From NCBI GenBank assembly GCA_009760855.2, contig WPIO01000062.1:1400001-1460000 (forward strand): DNA of 60,000 bases, written 5' to 3'. Source of the DNA: Cristatella mucedo (Eukaryota; Bryozoa; Phylactolaemata; Cristatellidae). The position numbers and the translations under genes were made by a program. Shown piece after piece: positions 48,241-58,714 of this stretch; position 1 is the first letter of the stretch; each line of letters begins with the position of its first letter. The notes beneath the pieces were generated by a model, which was not told the origin of the DNA, did no database searches, and saw only the letters and a program-made list of their open reading frames with translations.

Positions 48241-48627
48241 ATTGCACATAGCAATGCCTGCATGGCAGGCATTAGGGGCTATCTATTCACAAAGGATGCT
48301 GTCATATTTGACTCCGATGCTGGATTGTGCTTCAACGTGCTGGAAAGGAACTAGTTGAGCCCTACCGAATTCCTCAGTACCAGGATATTATTTCCTGACT
48401 GGTTTCAATTATAATGCCCATACACGTTGTTTTAAAATTGGCCAACATTCGCCCCGAAGTAAGTGTATTGCAGGTAGAAAAATGAAGTAAAACTAAGAAA
48501 GTGTACTGTTTCTGCAAGCAATCTAGAGCTTGCAGGCTGCTTGTAGTATTGCACCATGCCGATCTGCTGCTGCCAATCAAAACATTGCAAGCATTTTGTG
48601 GATCACTCAGTGATCACATATATTTCA

Positions 48628-48722
48628 AAGTATATTTATATATATATTTATAAAATAAAATAGTTATAAAATATATTTATATATATATATATATTTATAT
48701 ATTAAAATATATCATATATTTC
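48628..48722. repeat. AT-rich TATATTTA repeat
   Basis: About 95 bp of TATA/TTTATA words, strongly self-complementary. Confidence 0.9.
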
Positions 48723-48821
48723 AAAGCTGAAACGAGCAGCTAGCATGGGTATGTTAAGTAAGTTTAATAATTATGGGTTGTTTGTTCATTGCTTAGTTGA
48801 TGACAGATGTTTGCGTGAACA

Positions 48822-48881
48822 GTGAGAAGCTCACATGTGAGAAGCTCACATGTGAGAAACTCACGTGTGAGAAACTCACGT
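48822..48881. repeat. 15-bp palindromic tandem repeat, four units
   Basis: GTGAGAAGCTCACAT twice, then GTGAGAAACTCACGT twice, head to tail. Each unit is itself a GTGAG...CTCAC palindrome. The last two create CACGTG E-box hexamers. Confidence 0.95.
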
Positions 48882-48900
48882 GGCTATTGCTTGTTTTTAG

Positions 48901-48943
48901 GGAAGCAGCCTTCCAGCATCGTTGAGAAAGAAGAAAACCCAAG
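48901..48943 (+). CDS. Candidate 43-nt exon
   Basis: Follows TTGCTTGTTTTTAG and reads, with one base from an upstream exon, GKQPSSIVEKEENP, then AAG|GTTTGT. Phase 1 in, 2 out. Its exit fits the 30-nt exon at 49131-49160 and that one fits the terminal stretch at 49791. The donor is weak. It could continue as an open frame to 49106 instead. Confidence 0.25.
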
Positions 48944-49130
48944 GTTTGTGTGCCTCCTCAAACCCGTGGAAGCACCACATATATCTATGTCACTTGAAGC
49001 TGCTGCTGCTGCTGCGTGTTTGTGTATAGTGACGAATTGTGTTCACGTGACAAGAATTGCTGCTCTGAAATCTGTTTGTTCCATTGCACCCACTGTACTG
49101 CATTAGAAGCTTTGCTTTGTTGGTGTTCAG

Positions 49131-49160
49131 ATGCAGATGTTTCGTTGTGTTATGCTCCAG
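49131..49160 (+). CDS. Candidate 30-nt microexon
   Basis: TTTGCTTTGTTGGTGTTCAG acceptor, 30 nt, then CAG|GTATATGC donor. In the phase given by the preceding candidate it reads CRCFVVLCS. Another phase gives MQMFRCVMLQ. Both splice sites are good; the coding nature is unproven. Confidence 0.25.
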
Positions 49161-49790
49161 GTATATGCTATCTGAAGATCCATCCTACCCATGCATAATG
49201 CCAAATGGCTGGATTTGTGTGCCTGATGGTAAGCAAGGCTCATAGAACATAAAAATAGAAATTCAAAAACAGTTCTAATGGTAAATGTCACGACAGGCCA
49301 CTTTAAACCTCAACAAAGGCAAATCTACAAAGAAAGGAAACTACCTTTTTCTTAATCTGGTATTTGGTATCAGTTGTATACCCTGACTTTTTTCCACTTG
49401 TTATTGAGACCCCTCCGACCTCCAATGAACCATGCTCGGCTGCCAACACCAAGCATCACTGCGGATGCTTAACGCCCTTGGAGCTATTAAAGCATGTTGT
49501 GCACTATGTGCTCTTCTTTCTTTATGAAAGGGCTTTCATATTATGCTATATCCAAATAAAGCGCTCCGAGCCAAAATAGGCCAGTTTGCGTGCCATCGTG
49601 TTGCATTGCTGGGTAGGTCTTGCTCAGCCGAGTTCGATTAGTAGGTTATCGTGGCATTGTCATCCCGGTCCTGATGTCCTGCAGGCCGATGTGCTCACTG
49701 ATGTCACTAGTCTGGATCACTGGCTACTTATTGTGTTCCTTTAAGGCACCGTTTATCTTCAAGCTCATTGACTGTCGCTTTTCTTTTTTC

Positions 49791-49868
49791 AGTGCCTGTT
49801 TCTGCATGAATTATCACCTTAATCCTGTAGTCCTAGTCGACCATAGACAATCACCGGCCAGTGGATAG
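49791..49868 (+). CDS. Candidate terminal exon
   Basis: Strong acceptor TTTTCTTTTTTCAG, then one base and 24 codons (ACFCMNYHLNPVVLVDHRQS, PASG) to TAG. Phase fits the exit of 49131-49160. No nearby AATAAA is seen. Speculative. Confidence 0.2.
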   Translation, partial: SACFCMNYHLNPVVLVDHRQSPASG

Positions 49869-50339
49869 TTAGAAGCACTCCTGTGCACTAGTTGCTATTG
49901 GGTTTATTTGCTAAATCTGCCTACCTAATTGCCATAAATGTCATAATGTTGTAGTACTGAGATTTTAGATCACTTTACAGTAAGTATTTCTTGTCGTCTA
50001 TAGGACAAATGTAATGGGCAGACATTAGCTGTGCTGTGGTTGACAATATTTGTCGCTCCAAATTATTATTCTATTCAATTTTTTCTCTTCAATCACGAAA
50101 TAGTATTGAGGCCGGAAATCCGTGTCGTTTCCACGACGAAACCTTCAATACCCATCAGCTATTCTGAGCTAGAAGCCTAGCTTCAAATCTGCCAGTGTGT
50201 TAGTATATAATCTGTGTTCAATAACAGCTCACCATCAAGGCAACCTGCTCGGTTACGACTGTAACTCTGTCGGTTCATTCCGATTTATGTGCATTAGCAC
50301 ACCACCCTGGAGCTGTAGATTTTTAATTTGGTTTCTTAC
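49869..50339. other. Non-coding sequence
   Basis: No feature supported. Confidence 0.35.
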
Positions 50340-50534
50340 CTCTTGACAATAGCTGGCATGCGTTTTGATGGCAAAAAGCAGTTGATAGACAGGCATTTTC
50401 GCCAAAGCTACCCAACAGCTTGTGCTGCCCGGCAGCTTAGCAGCAACCGATGGCTCTGGCAATGGATGGAAGACCCTTAGCATGCCTGAGCCTTGCTGAC
50501 ACGGTGCTACCTTTTTCGGCTCATCGTATGAACA
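50340..50534 (-). CDS. Candidate internal exon, unknown gene M3
   Basis: On the minus strand ACTTTCCTCGGGTTTACGTA, ACTCAG precedes exactly 65 codons that end at CAAGAG|GTAAGAAACC, a near-consensus donor. The product starts CSYDEPKKVAPCQQGSGMLR and ends ALAKMPVYQLLFAIKTHASY, CQE. It has four Cys, mixed polar and hydrophobic residues, no repeats and no stop. Phase 0 in, 0 out. Its entry phase agrees with the exit of the minus-strand candidate at 57314-57502, so they could belong to one gene. Family not recognised. Confidence 0.45.
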
Positions 50535-51621
50535 CTGAGTTACGTAAACCCGAGGAAAGTGTTTACCAGCATGATCATCAGTGAGCAACTACTTGAGCTC
50601 GGAGTGGCCCTCTTCTTTACGGGCGTCTTCATCTGTCTGCCTTGCCTTGTTTTGTCCCCTTGTATCAGTTTGATTCAGCTAGGTTTGTTTCTTGGCAGAC
50701 TGGAGCACTTAACTCCATTGATATGTCCTGAGCCTTGAGATGGTCTTCTCATCACAAGACAGAGCCAGGAAGTTTTCATTACCTATTAATTTTTGAGCTA
50801 AACCTTGACCTTGTCTGATTCAGGCTGGCATGCCCCAGCAGGGTGCTTGGACCCCTCCCTGCACCCCTTATCATTTACATCGAATCCTGTGCTGCACCTC
50901 CTTATCGGAATCTCTGGCTCTGTTTGTTACAGCATCTGTGCTGTTGAGGATTCCATCTTGATGATCCAATAATTTGCCCATAGTGAGTGCAACCGAAGTG
51001 AGTTATCTGCACTGTTTGGGAGTAACCATATCTAGGGACGACCGGTATGTGGAAACCGCTGTAGCTAACGTGGGCTCTGCAAGCACCCAACATTTCAGCC
51101 TGGGGTGTTTGCATGGTGCCTACTTACAAGGTATCATTGACTCTTGGCGTCTGCTGATTCAGCTGCCTGCTGCTAGCTCCAGGCATCCGTAATTGATGTC
51201 AAGTCTTCCTTCGGTGGGTGGCCCAGAGCTTGAGTCTTCCGGCTTGTCAGCAAACTTGCAGCTACCGCATATCCTATGACCACTGGTCTGCTGATAGACG
51301 GTGGGCCAGAGATTTAGATTGTCTTTCAAAGTTTTATATCTGATCCTTCTACAATTGCCTATTTCGTAGCTGCTGAATTTAGCGTCTAACGATTGGTACA
51401 TCAAGTGGAAGGAGCAGATGTATGTTTAGGAAGATTACAGAAGAAGGAAGGACTCCACAGCAGACCAGTGAGAGCAAGAGTTAGCATCGCTCTCTTTATG
51501 CTGCTGCACACTCATCGTCCATACTTACACAACTTCGTACATTTCACTTTTGCATGAGATGATTACAGTTTACAATTTGATCATGCACCCAAAGCTGCTA
51601 GGGCTAGGGCTTCGAGTGCCC
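50535..51621. other. Unassigned sequence
   Basis: No supported feature. Confidence 0.35.
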
Positions 51622-51812
51622 GGTGAGCCGTGATGGCACACTAGGTAAGGCGGTTGCTTTCACGGCCTCGGTCCAGAGGTCGTGGGTTCGATTCCTGCGG
51701 CGGAGCGATCCTTTATCGCCACTGCAAGCGGTGGTGATAGCCGTAAAGGCTCTTCTGTCGCTATACAAAAGAGGCTGTTTAATCAGCTAGGATTTAATTT
51801 AATTTAATTTAA
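51622..51812 (+). mobile_element. SINE-1, best-preserved copy
   Basis: A tRNA-derived head: GGTGAGCCGTGATGGC, A box TGGCACACTAGGTAAGG, B box GGTTCGATTCC (51685-51695). Then a tRNA-unrelated body (GCGATCCTTTATCGCC; GTGGTGATAGCCGTAAAGG), AAAGAGGCTGTTTAATCAGC and a (TTTAA)n tail. Pol III transcription by the internal A/B boxes is expected from the family type. Confidence 0.92.
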
Positions 51813-51899
51813 GAGGATATTTTCTCCATTGCTGATTGGTCGAAGGGATATCAGTGTGTCTGCCATTGCTGCTGTTGTATCTACCCGAAATTGTATGTA

Positions 51900-52116
51900 G
51901 TCCCCTTACTTGATGGCATTTTAAAAGGAATCTACAAATTCGCCTGTTTCTCTCAGCATTTGCTCAGTCCATACGATTTGTCCATTATATTCTTACATGT
52001 TCTGAAATTGTATCTGCTAAAGTGGCTAATCAACAATATTCTTCTTTTCCAGCATATGTAGAGTGCCTGGAAGAGATTTAGTTCTTTTAGGATGCTATGC
52101 AAATGCTTTATTATTA
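51900..52116 (+). mobile_element. LINE-A 3' end, diverged
   Basis: TGGCATTTTAAAAGGAATCT (the usual 'ACATTTAAAAAGAA' word), the 3' UTR, then GTAGAGTGCCTGGAAGAGAT, TTAGTTCTTTTAGGATGC and (TTA)n. Confidence 0.8.
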
Positions 52117-52624
52117 CTATGGCAAGAGGAGCATCAATGAACCTGCTAGCATGCACGACATAGCTTGTATCACCAGACAAAGAGCAGAATGATAAGCAAT
52201 CTACTAGAGGCTAGCTGAAGGTGGACATGGTATTACCCCGACGTAGCAACAAATGCATTATTTAGGGATCTTCTGATACATTCTAGGAAGAATGGAAAAT
52301 ACTCGGTCGTAGCCTAGCAAGTAAAGGAGTGTGGCAACTTGGTGTTCTTCTTTAATAAAAATGACTGGGTGATCACAAGTATGAAGGCCAACTGCCCTCA
52401 CAAAGTGCCGGTCCAGAATTAAGCAAAGTATGCATCGGATCGTAGCATTGACCCTGCCCAAGGCGATTAATGAAAGAGCACTGAAGATGCATATCTGGCA
52501 ACCAACTGCCTGGTATGCCGTTCTGCTTGGACTAATGGAAAGCCTTACGGGATTCTGGATGGGAGATACCCGGTTCAAATTAGGCTGACAGTAGAGTTTT
52601 TTTTCTCTTCAGCCATCATATTTT
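52117..52624. other. Unassigned, 106-codon minus-strand frame
   Basis: 52258-52578 (-) is open and protein-like in places (VGLHTCDHPVIFIKEEHQVA) but lacks splice sites and a recognised family. It may be a decayed element. Confidence 0.25.
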
Positions 52625-52700
52625 AAATAGTAATAGTAATAAATATTTGTGTATCACTGTAAGAGAACTAAATCCTTCTCGAGGCACTTTACACATGCAG
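52625..52700 (-). mobile_element. LINE-A-like solo 3' tail, antisense
   Basis: (TAG/TAA)n, then GTATCACTGTAAGAGAACTA, AATCCTTCTCGAGGCACTTT ACAC. Confidence 0.75.
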
Positions 52701-54691
52701 GAAAGGATCAGACCAACAGTGTTTTTTGGGGCACATAGTCCGTTAATGGTACAAGGAATGACACAACCCGAAAAATTCTCCTTCAACACCGACTTAAGGC
52801 TACAGGTCAGTGCTTCTGCCACAGGAGAAAGTTGGATGATTGCACTCTAATGCCGAGATGGGTGAGCTATTAGCATTCAAACCGCCTTGCGAAGTATGCC
52901 GAGTGTGGGGGAGGCAATATCTGTTGTTGTCTGGAACTAAGTTTTCTGGCAGCTGGTGTCTTCTGAGGATCGTTGGGGGGTCGAGTGAGTCATGTGACGT
53001 ACATACCACATTGAGCACTGTGCCTTACTACCATTTTAAGCTGTGTTCCGAGTGTCTCATAACGGCAGGTTCTGCTGGCCGGCTCCTCTTATAACTGAAC
53101 ATATCCTTGTCGCATTGAGCTTGAAGCTAGCAGGCTAAGCTTTCAGCAGCCATCCTAGTTCAGGTCATCTTAATGTCAGTATCCTCTTTCCTTTCACTGG
53201 TCTTAACCTCGTTGACTAAGCTGCTACTGTGGCTCCTGCCTCAGAAGACTTGCCACCGACCATCTCCTCTCAATGGACCCAATGCCCTGCTTGAGCTCGT
53301 ATGTGTATGTGGTCGGTTGTGAGAGGCTTAGCAGCCGAATGACTCCCACGGTCATTGTGGCCATATTCGATACAAAAATTGTCTGAGCTAACTGAGTGTT
53401 CATAAGACCCCATGGACCGAATGCGATGACATGCCATCAGCAACCGATATACTGACTCCTCATGGGAACGGCTGGCGGTGCCGGCTCATTGAAGATCTAG
53501 CAGCTGCAATAGCTGCTTCAACCTGGTCGAAACTGTGCTTCCGGCATCAGTGCAGCAGCTATACACGGTGGCCAGGTAGATTGCCATGCCCTCTTAAACT
53601 TTTGCTTCATGCTCCTAGCTCTCGAATTCCCCTTCATTCTCTACCTAGTGCCTTAACCGAAAACCACAGTAATTAAGAGGTTTGAAGTATTCTAAGTAGT
53701 ACTAACATGCGGAAGTGCAACACTGCAGTAATTCATGTAGGTTTATTTTTAAGAAAGATGCCTTGCATTGACCCTGTTGTGGTCGTCAGCGTTTTTGGAG
53801 CACTTCAGTTTGTTGTCGTGATCAAAGTACCACGTTGGCTCCATTTAAGATTAGCCTCAATTGACCTGCAATAGAATTCCTTCACCATCAGGATTCAAAC
53901 GTGGGACTTGAGGTACTTTGTTATCATTTTCAAGTCTACAGTCTTGCATGTCGTAGTGGTAGCGTAAGTATGCCGAGTTGGATGCTGGGCTCGGGGTAGG
54001 AGGTACTTCAGTCCCCTCTCCGACCGATAGGGGCTATGCCATGGGGCCATGCCATCCAACATTCCCCCTTCAGTCTCCACTGAGCCAAGGAATGCCAATG
54101 TTAAGTACCCTTGTATAATTCCTGGATGTGGCAGCAGGCAGGAAAGCAAATATGCTGGCGATCCCAGGTTGCATGGCAATGCTTTTATAGTTTGGGGAGA
54201 CTCAGTGGATTTGCTCTGTATGAAAAGCTTGTTGTAGCATTTAGTTTCAACATTTACTTGTTGATTAACTCAATGTGGTGCTTACACTATGCCGTAGGTA
54301 GCATGAGGTAGCCATCCATACCTCTTGTCAAGCTCGAAGCAGTGATAAGCGAGCATTTAGTAGATGATCAAAGCTACCTGGCTTTTCATGCACTGGTTAC
54401 CTTAAGCTGGAATTACTTTGTTAGAATGTGTCAGGTGGTCATGCGCTGTTCCCCTGAAAGCGGGCTTACGTTATTAGTTGAGTCAGATGTATTTGAAAGT
54501 TGTAATCTGTTTATTCCGTTGAATCAGTTATTAGACTATGAGACTTTTTCTTGCACTTAGATGGGGTTTTCTCCTTCATGAAGTCTAAAGTAAGAAGAGT
54601 GATGTGAGACTCTGGACCAAAAATGTGTTACTATAAACCCACCTGTTCTAAATTCCTTAAGATACTATATTTCTTTTTTTTGTATTTGCAG
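52701..54691. other. Unassigned; possible further tRNA-like SINE at 53750-53970
   Basis: The minus strand at 53870-53955 has TAGACTTGAAAATGATAACA, AAGTACCTCAAGTCCCACG and TTTGAATCCTG, resembling a tRNA-derived head with a B box. Only one copy is seen, so low confidence. The rest is featureless. Confidence 0.3.
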
Positions 54692-54833
54692 CATTCGTTT
54701 ACTTACCGGAAAACGTAGTATGTGTGAAGAGAAACAGTTCTGAAATAGGAATGTGCTCTCTCGATCATCTCCTCTTCAGCAAGAGGAGATGCTCAAATTC
54801 TTGTAGTGTGACAAGTAGGTTGTATGCAAACTA
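54692..54833 (+). CDS. Candidate terminal exon
   Basis: A strong acceptor (TTTCTTTTTTTTGTATTTGCAG) is followed in one frame by 46 codons: FVYLPENVVCVKRNSSEIGM, then CSLDHLLFSKRRC..., to a TAA. A second frame gives IRLLTGKRSMCEEKQF then a stop. A perfect 10-bp hairpin (54767-54790) sits inside. No donor is needed if it is the last exon. Unrecognised. Confidence 0.25.
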
Positions 54834-55903
54834 AGCACTACTGCAGCTCATTAGGCGATTGCCCCATTCTTTTATATTTTGCAAAGAAGATACTAGCCTT
54901 TGCTCTATCAAAGCTGTCAGAGACCACATGATTAAAAAATAGAGGATCATAGAGTAGTATGTTTGAACTTGGCACTGTCAATTTTCATGTGACAGGTCTA
55001 ATGGTCGTTTGAATTTGCATGGACTGTGATCATTTCTGATGGCACAGGCTCTTTGCTCAGCTCAGATGGCACAGCCAGTTGATGCCGTCGAGGACGCTCA
55101 CTGAAATGGAATGTATTCCAAAATGCTGGTCGTCTGGCTATTTGTTGCCAATGCAATGAATACTGGTAATTCTAGAATGAAGCAGAAACCTAAACTCGCA
55201 TCTGCAAATCAACTGCGTTGTCGGTGTTGCACATGTGCTCGATGCACATACACTGCCTACTCGATCCATAGCGTGCCAACCCGGTCGCAGGATCCTATAT
55301 GTATGGCAGATTTGCATAAAATAACGTGTGCTTTTTGAGCATTAGTTTCTTAACTCACTAGAATGTGAATGCATTATGAGCACCCTTATAGGCTAGCATC
55401 AGCTGGACAACGTCAATTTATGGCTGGTGATTGCCTGCTGTCCACAGGGTCGTCTTTCCTGGCAACTTTCGGTCTGCCATGCCTTGTAGGCAATGGAGGA
55501 GTTTGTGACCCCCCTCCCCAAAGCCAATCTAATGAACAATTGCTGCTGCCGACCTAGAGTGGCTTGTGCATTCTTTAGGGAAATTTACCAGGCAAGCCTT
55601 GTAGGTATGAGGGAATGCAGTGTTTTTCAGCAGTGTTCTCAGGAAGCAAGCCATGGTAAAACAATTAGCTTGCTGGTGCCAGGAAATCGTGGTTATGACA
55701 CTTTAATTGGATCAGCCAGGCCCTCAAGCTTCCTCACTCAGTGATTATTGCCTAGGCCAAGGTTGGTGGGTGTGCAGCACCATGGTCTTACTTGGCAGCT
55801 TTGACAGGCTGGTGAAGTGACCCCCTCCCAAAAAAGACTTGCCCGAACCGAGCGTACTGCTGGCCGAGTTAAAGGACTCGTGATGTGCTCGTATCTAATA
55901 ATG
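54834..55903. other. Unassigned sequence
   Basis: No splice-bounded frame and no transposon recognised. Confidence 0.35.
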
Positions 55904-56363
55904 CAGATTTCGTTGGAAAGTCGGCACCGTGCCACTATCAATGCCCATTTCCGAGTGCTCCTACGGCAGTACAAACAGAGTTTTCACAATAAGAAGACGA
56001 ATTGATGCTTGCAAACCATTCTTGCAAGATCTGCAACTAACAACCGTTGTAACGGTATATGGCAATGCACAATGTACTAGGTACCTGGAATTGCTGCGTA
56101 TCGTGGAAATTCAGGTAAGTAACCTGTCGAGTAGGCCCCCTTTACGGGTTCTTATAAGAGCAGTGGCTTGCTCCATGCATTATGTGTGTGTGTGTGTGTG
56201 TTTGCGCGCATGTGGGAGAGTCAGTACAGCTCAAACATGGCCTCATGCGTTGTTTGTTATATACGTTCAGTCCTGCTCTTTGCTGCAGATATTTAAAGAG
56301 GTTGGGTTCGATGGCTTTAGAGCAGGGCTAGGCGAAATTCAATCGGTGGAGGGGACTCTTTGA
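55904..56363 (+). CDS. Candidate two- or three-exon gene fragment
   Basis: An acceptor AATAATGCAG at 55904 is followed by ISLESRHRATINAHFRVLLR, QYKQ in one frame. A second frame from about 55990 to 56114 reads RRIDACKPFLQDLQLTTVVT, VYGNAQCTRYLELLRIVEIQ and ends at CAG|GTAAGTAAC. An intron of 174 nt (56115-56288) leads to TTTGCTGCAG and IFKEVGFDGFRAGLGEIQ, then a stop at 56363, both sides phase 0. The two first parts are in different frames, so a frameshift, a missed intron or two unrelated frames must be assumed. The 174-nt intron has good borders, but it is a multiple of three and stop-free, so splicing is not proven. Confidence 0.35.
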
Positions 56364-57313
56364 CTGCCAGCAGCAGTGACGAGGCAGCCGTCGTGTCGAT
56401 CGCATCGTCGTCGTCGTCGCGAATTGAGTCGACATGTATCCACAGGCTCATCTGGAAAATACGAGCTCCTGTCTGCACAAACCATCACAATTGTGTTTTT
56501 CGTATTGCTATATGATCCGGCTGTCAATGGCTTAGGCAGAAAGCAAAATACACAAACACTGAGCACGAGCTTCCAATTAAAACAAAGGGTTCAGTTCAAC
56601 AAAGGAACCTGAATCCTGAACCCAAAGAAAAACCTTAGCCCGGCATTGGCTATTAGTTGGGAGGGCAGCAGTCAGCACTGGCAGTGCTCGACCTCAGCCA
56701 CAGCTTGGGTGAAGTGGCTGTCTCTCGGCCGTCTCTTACCAATTCAGCTGTGTACGATGTGCATGCTACTTTGGTTGCAATCGCTCAGCTTTCGCGAATT
56801 TCAGGTTAATAGCCTGCTGACCAAGTGGAGCTGATGAGTGCTGCTGCTGCTGCTGCTATGGTTTCACTTTTCCTCGGTGGCTTCAGGTGTGCCTTCGTCT
56901 GGTAGCCTGAAATCTGAAGCTGCTCGTCTGGGGTTTGCCGTCTGTGGTTGGCCACAGGGCACAGAATACAGGTTAGCCAAGGCAACAGACACTGGCTGCC
57001 CCCTTCCTTGAAAGAGAATTAAATTGCCAGAAAACTTTGCTAGCTGCCAATATCCCTTCGGTTTGCCCTCCCGGGTGGAGGTTGCCCGTGCCGAGATTCT
57101 TGCAGTCGCAATCTCCACCTCCAGAGTAAGGCACGCGACTGCTTCGAGCTTCTGCCGAAGCTCCAGCAGCTAACCCCCAGATGCTGTGGCTGCTCCTGCC
57201 GCCACAGCTGGCTGCCACAGCAGGAGACCCGGGCGCCACTCTGTCTAGTTGTCGGCTGACCCGAGCAAGAGAGGCTTGGTTTACTCTCCGGCCCAAAGAT
57301 ATCACTTACTTTA
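56364..57313. other. Unassigned sequence
   Basis: Contains a (CGT)n run at 56404-56420 and (CTG)n at about 56839-56856. No supported exon. Confidence 0.3.
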
Positions 57314-57502
57314 AAGAAATTCACCAGGATGGTGAGGCCATGGGGCAGGCTGTGACCGTCGAAAGTCAGACGGACCAGGCGGGTGCCTAGACTACCGGAG
57401 TGGCGCATCAGCTGCGCTGTCTGACAGCCAGCCAGCTGGTCCTCAGAAAAAACGTAACTAGTTGGTATCATGTTCGCCGAACCGACCTCCTCTTGCCCTG
57501 TA
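57314..57502 (-). CDS. Candidate internal exon, unknown protein
   Basis: On the minus strand ACACTCTTACAG precedes two bases and then QEEVGSANMIPTSYVFSEDQ, LAGCQTAQLMRHSGSLGTRL, VRLTFDGHSLPHGLTILVNF, FK to donor GTAAGTGAT. Phase 1 in, 0 out. VRLTFDG.SLP is reminiscent of gag-like ORF1 proteins of some non-LTR retrotransposons, so a decayed element is an alternative to a host exon. No CCHC knuckle is clear downstream. Confidence 0.4.
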
Positions 57503-58479
57503 AGAGTGTCTTCAGTGCCGGCCTCCTTCTAGACACATCCGTGTACTATGTGCCCCGACCTCCCTCCAGCGGCATCGGTATCTGGTATCTGCTCCACGCG
57601 ATCGGCTACCCAAAACGAAACAAAAAAGCAGCACGCGTGGTAGCCCGGCAGTGGCAGGTGCGAGAGCAGAACCAGAAAGGCATGCTCGTGCTGGACGCCC
57701 TTGCCAGCCAGACAGCGATTCTCTAGTGGCTTTGGACATAGCGACTGGTGGCATAGGAAGCAGCACCGAGTTGCTCGAGTTCGGTCTCACTTCGTTGTGG
57801 CAAATTGTAGCCAGCAGCTGCGTGTATCCAGCATTGTTGGCTCTGCAGAGCCAATCCTATCCATAAGTGGCGCTTGGTTTCTCTAACGCAAGCCGTGCCC
57901 AAACACGCTCAGGTGTCGATGCCAGCCAGCGCTGCAGACCCGGCTGCCTGGGCTGCTCTTATCCCATTGCCTGGGCTGCCCGCCCGAATGGGGCTGTAGC
58001 ATCACCCACCCATCCGTGAATGGATGCTGACATAAGGTGTGAGAGACCGACGGCGGCAGAGCCATAAAGGTCCTGGTGTCCAGGAATGTCCAGGCAGTGA
58101 TGTGAAGCACTGTCTGTCCAGGCTGGGATCTAGGAACCAGATCGGCCAGGGCAACTTCGAATTCCGAAGCATCTGTAAGGGTTGAGGGTAAGGAATGTCC
58201 ACGTGAAGGAGCCTAATGTGAAAACGACAGCCGATGGCCATCTGTTCGTATGCCGACTCTACCAGTCGGCCAGGCCAGTCATGTGAGCTATGCTGTTCTT
58301 GCTGTGGCCCTGAAGTAAGTCCATAACATGGTCAGACACCAACGCCCCTGCCGACTAGCATTGTGTAGCGGAGCAATGGGGGGGGGGGCTTTCATAGCAG
58401 ATTCTTCTAGCCTTCCCTCTGCCTGCCTGTAAGAACTAGGTGACAGCAGGCCGCAAAGGGCTGAGACCAGGGAGCATGC
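57503..58479. other. Unassigned GC-richer sequence
   Basis: Open frames on both strands, e.g. minus 58002-58241 (GCRFHIRLLHVDIPYPQPLQ) and plus 57400-57726. None has paired splice sites. A plus donor GTAAGTCC lies at 58315. Confidence 0.25.
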
Positions 58480-58592
58480 CACCACCCATTGAGCATACCA
58501 CCACTAACCATTCGATCATGCTTCTTTTGCAGCAAATGTAAAGTGCCTAGAAAGAGATTGGGTCCTCTGAGGGCGCTCTGCAAATAATTTTT
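58480..58592 (+). mobile_element. LINE-A solo 3' end
   Basis: CATACCACCACTAACCATTC (3' UTR), CTTTTGCAGCAAATGTAAAG, then TGCCTAGAAAGAGATTGGGT and GAGGGCGCTC. Confidence 0.87.
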
Positions 58593-58632
58593 ATCCATTG
58601 CCTAGGATGCTTCCCAGAGCTATTATTGTAGG

Positions 58633-58635
<3 letters not shown>

Positions 58636-58713
<78 letters not shown>
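58636..58713. repeat. (GT)39 microsatellite
   Basis: Pure GT for about 78 bp, then GTCGGT words. Confidence 0.97.

Positions 58714-58714
<1 letters not shown>

Noticed and set aside
51622-51700. A functional tRNA gene
   Set aside because: A and B boxes are present, but there is no cloverleaf acceptor stem, and the sequence continues as a repeated SINE body.
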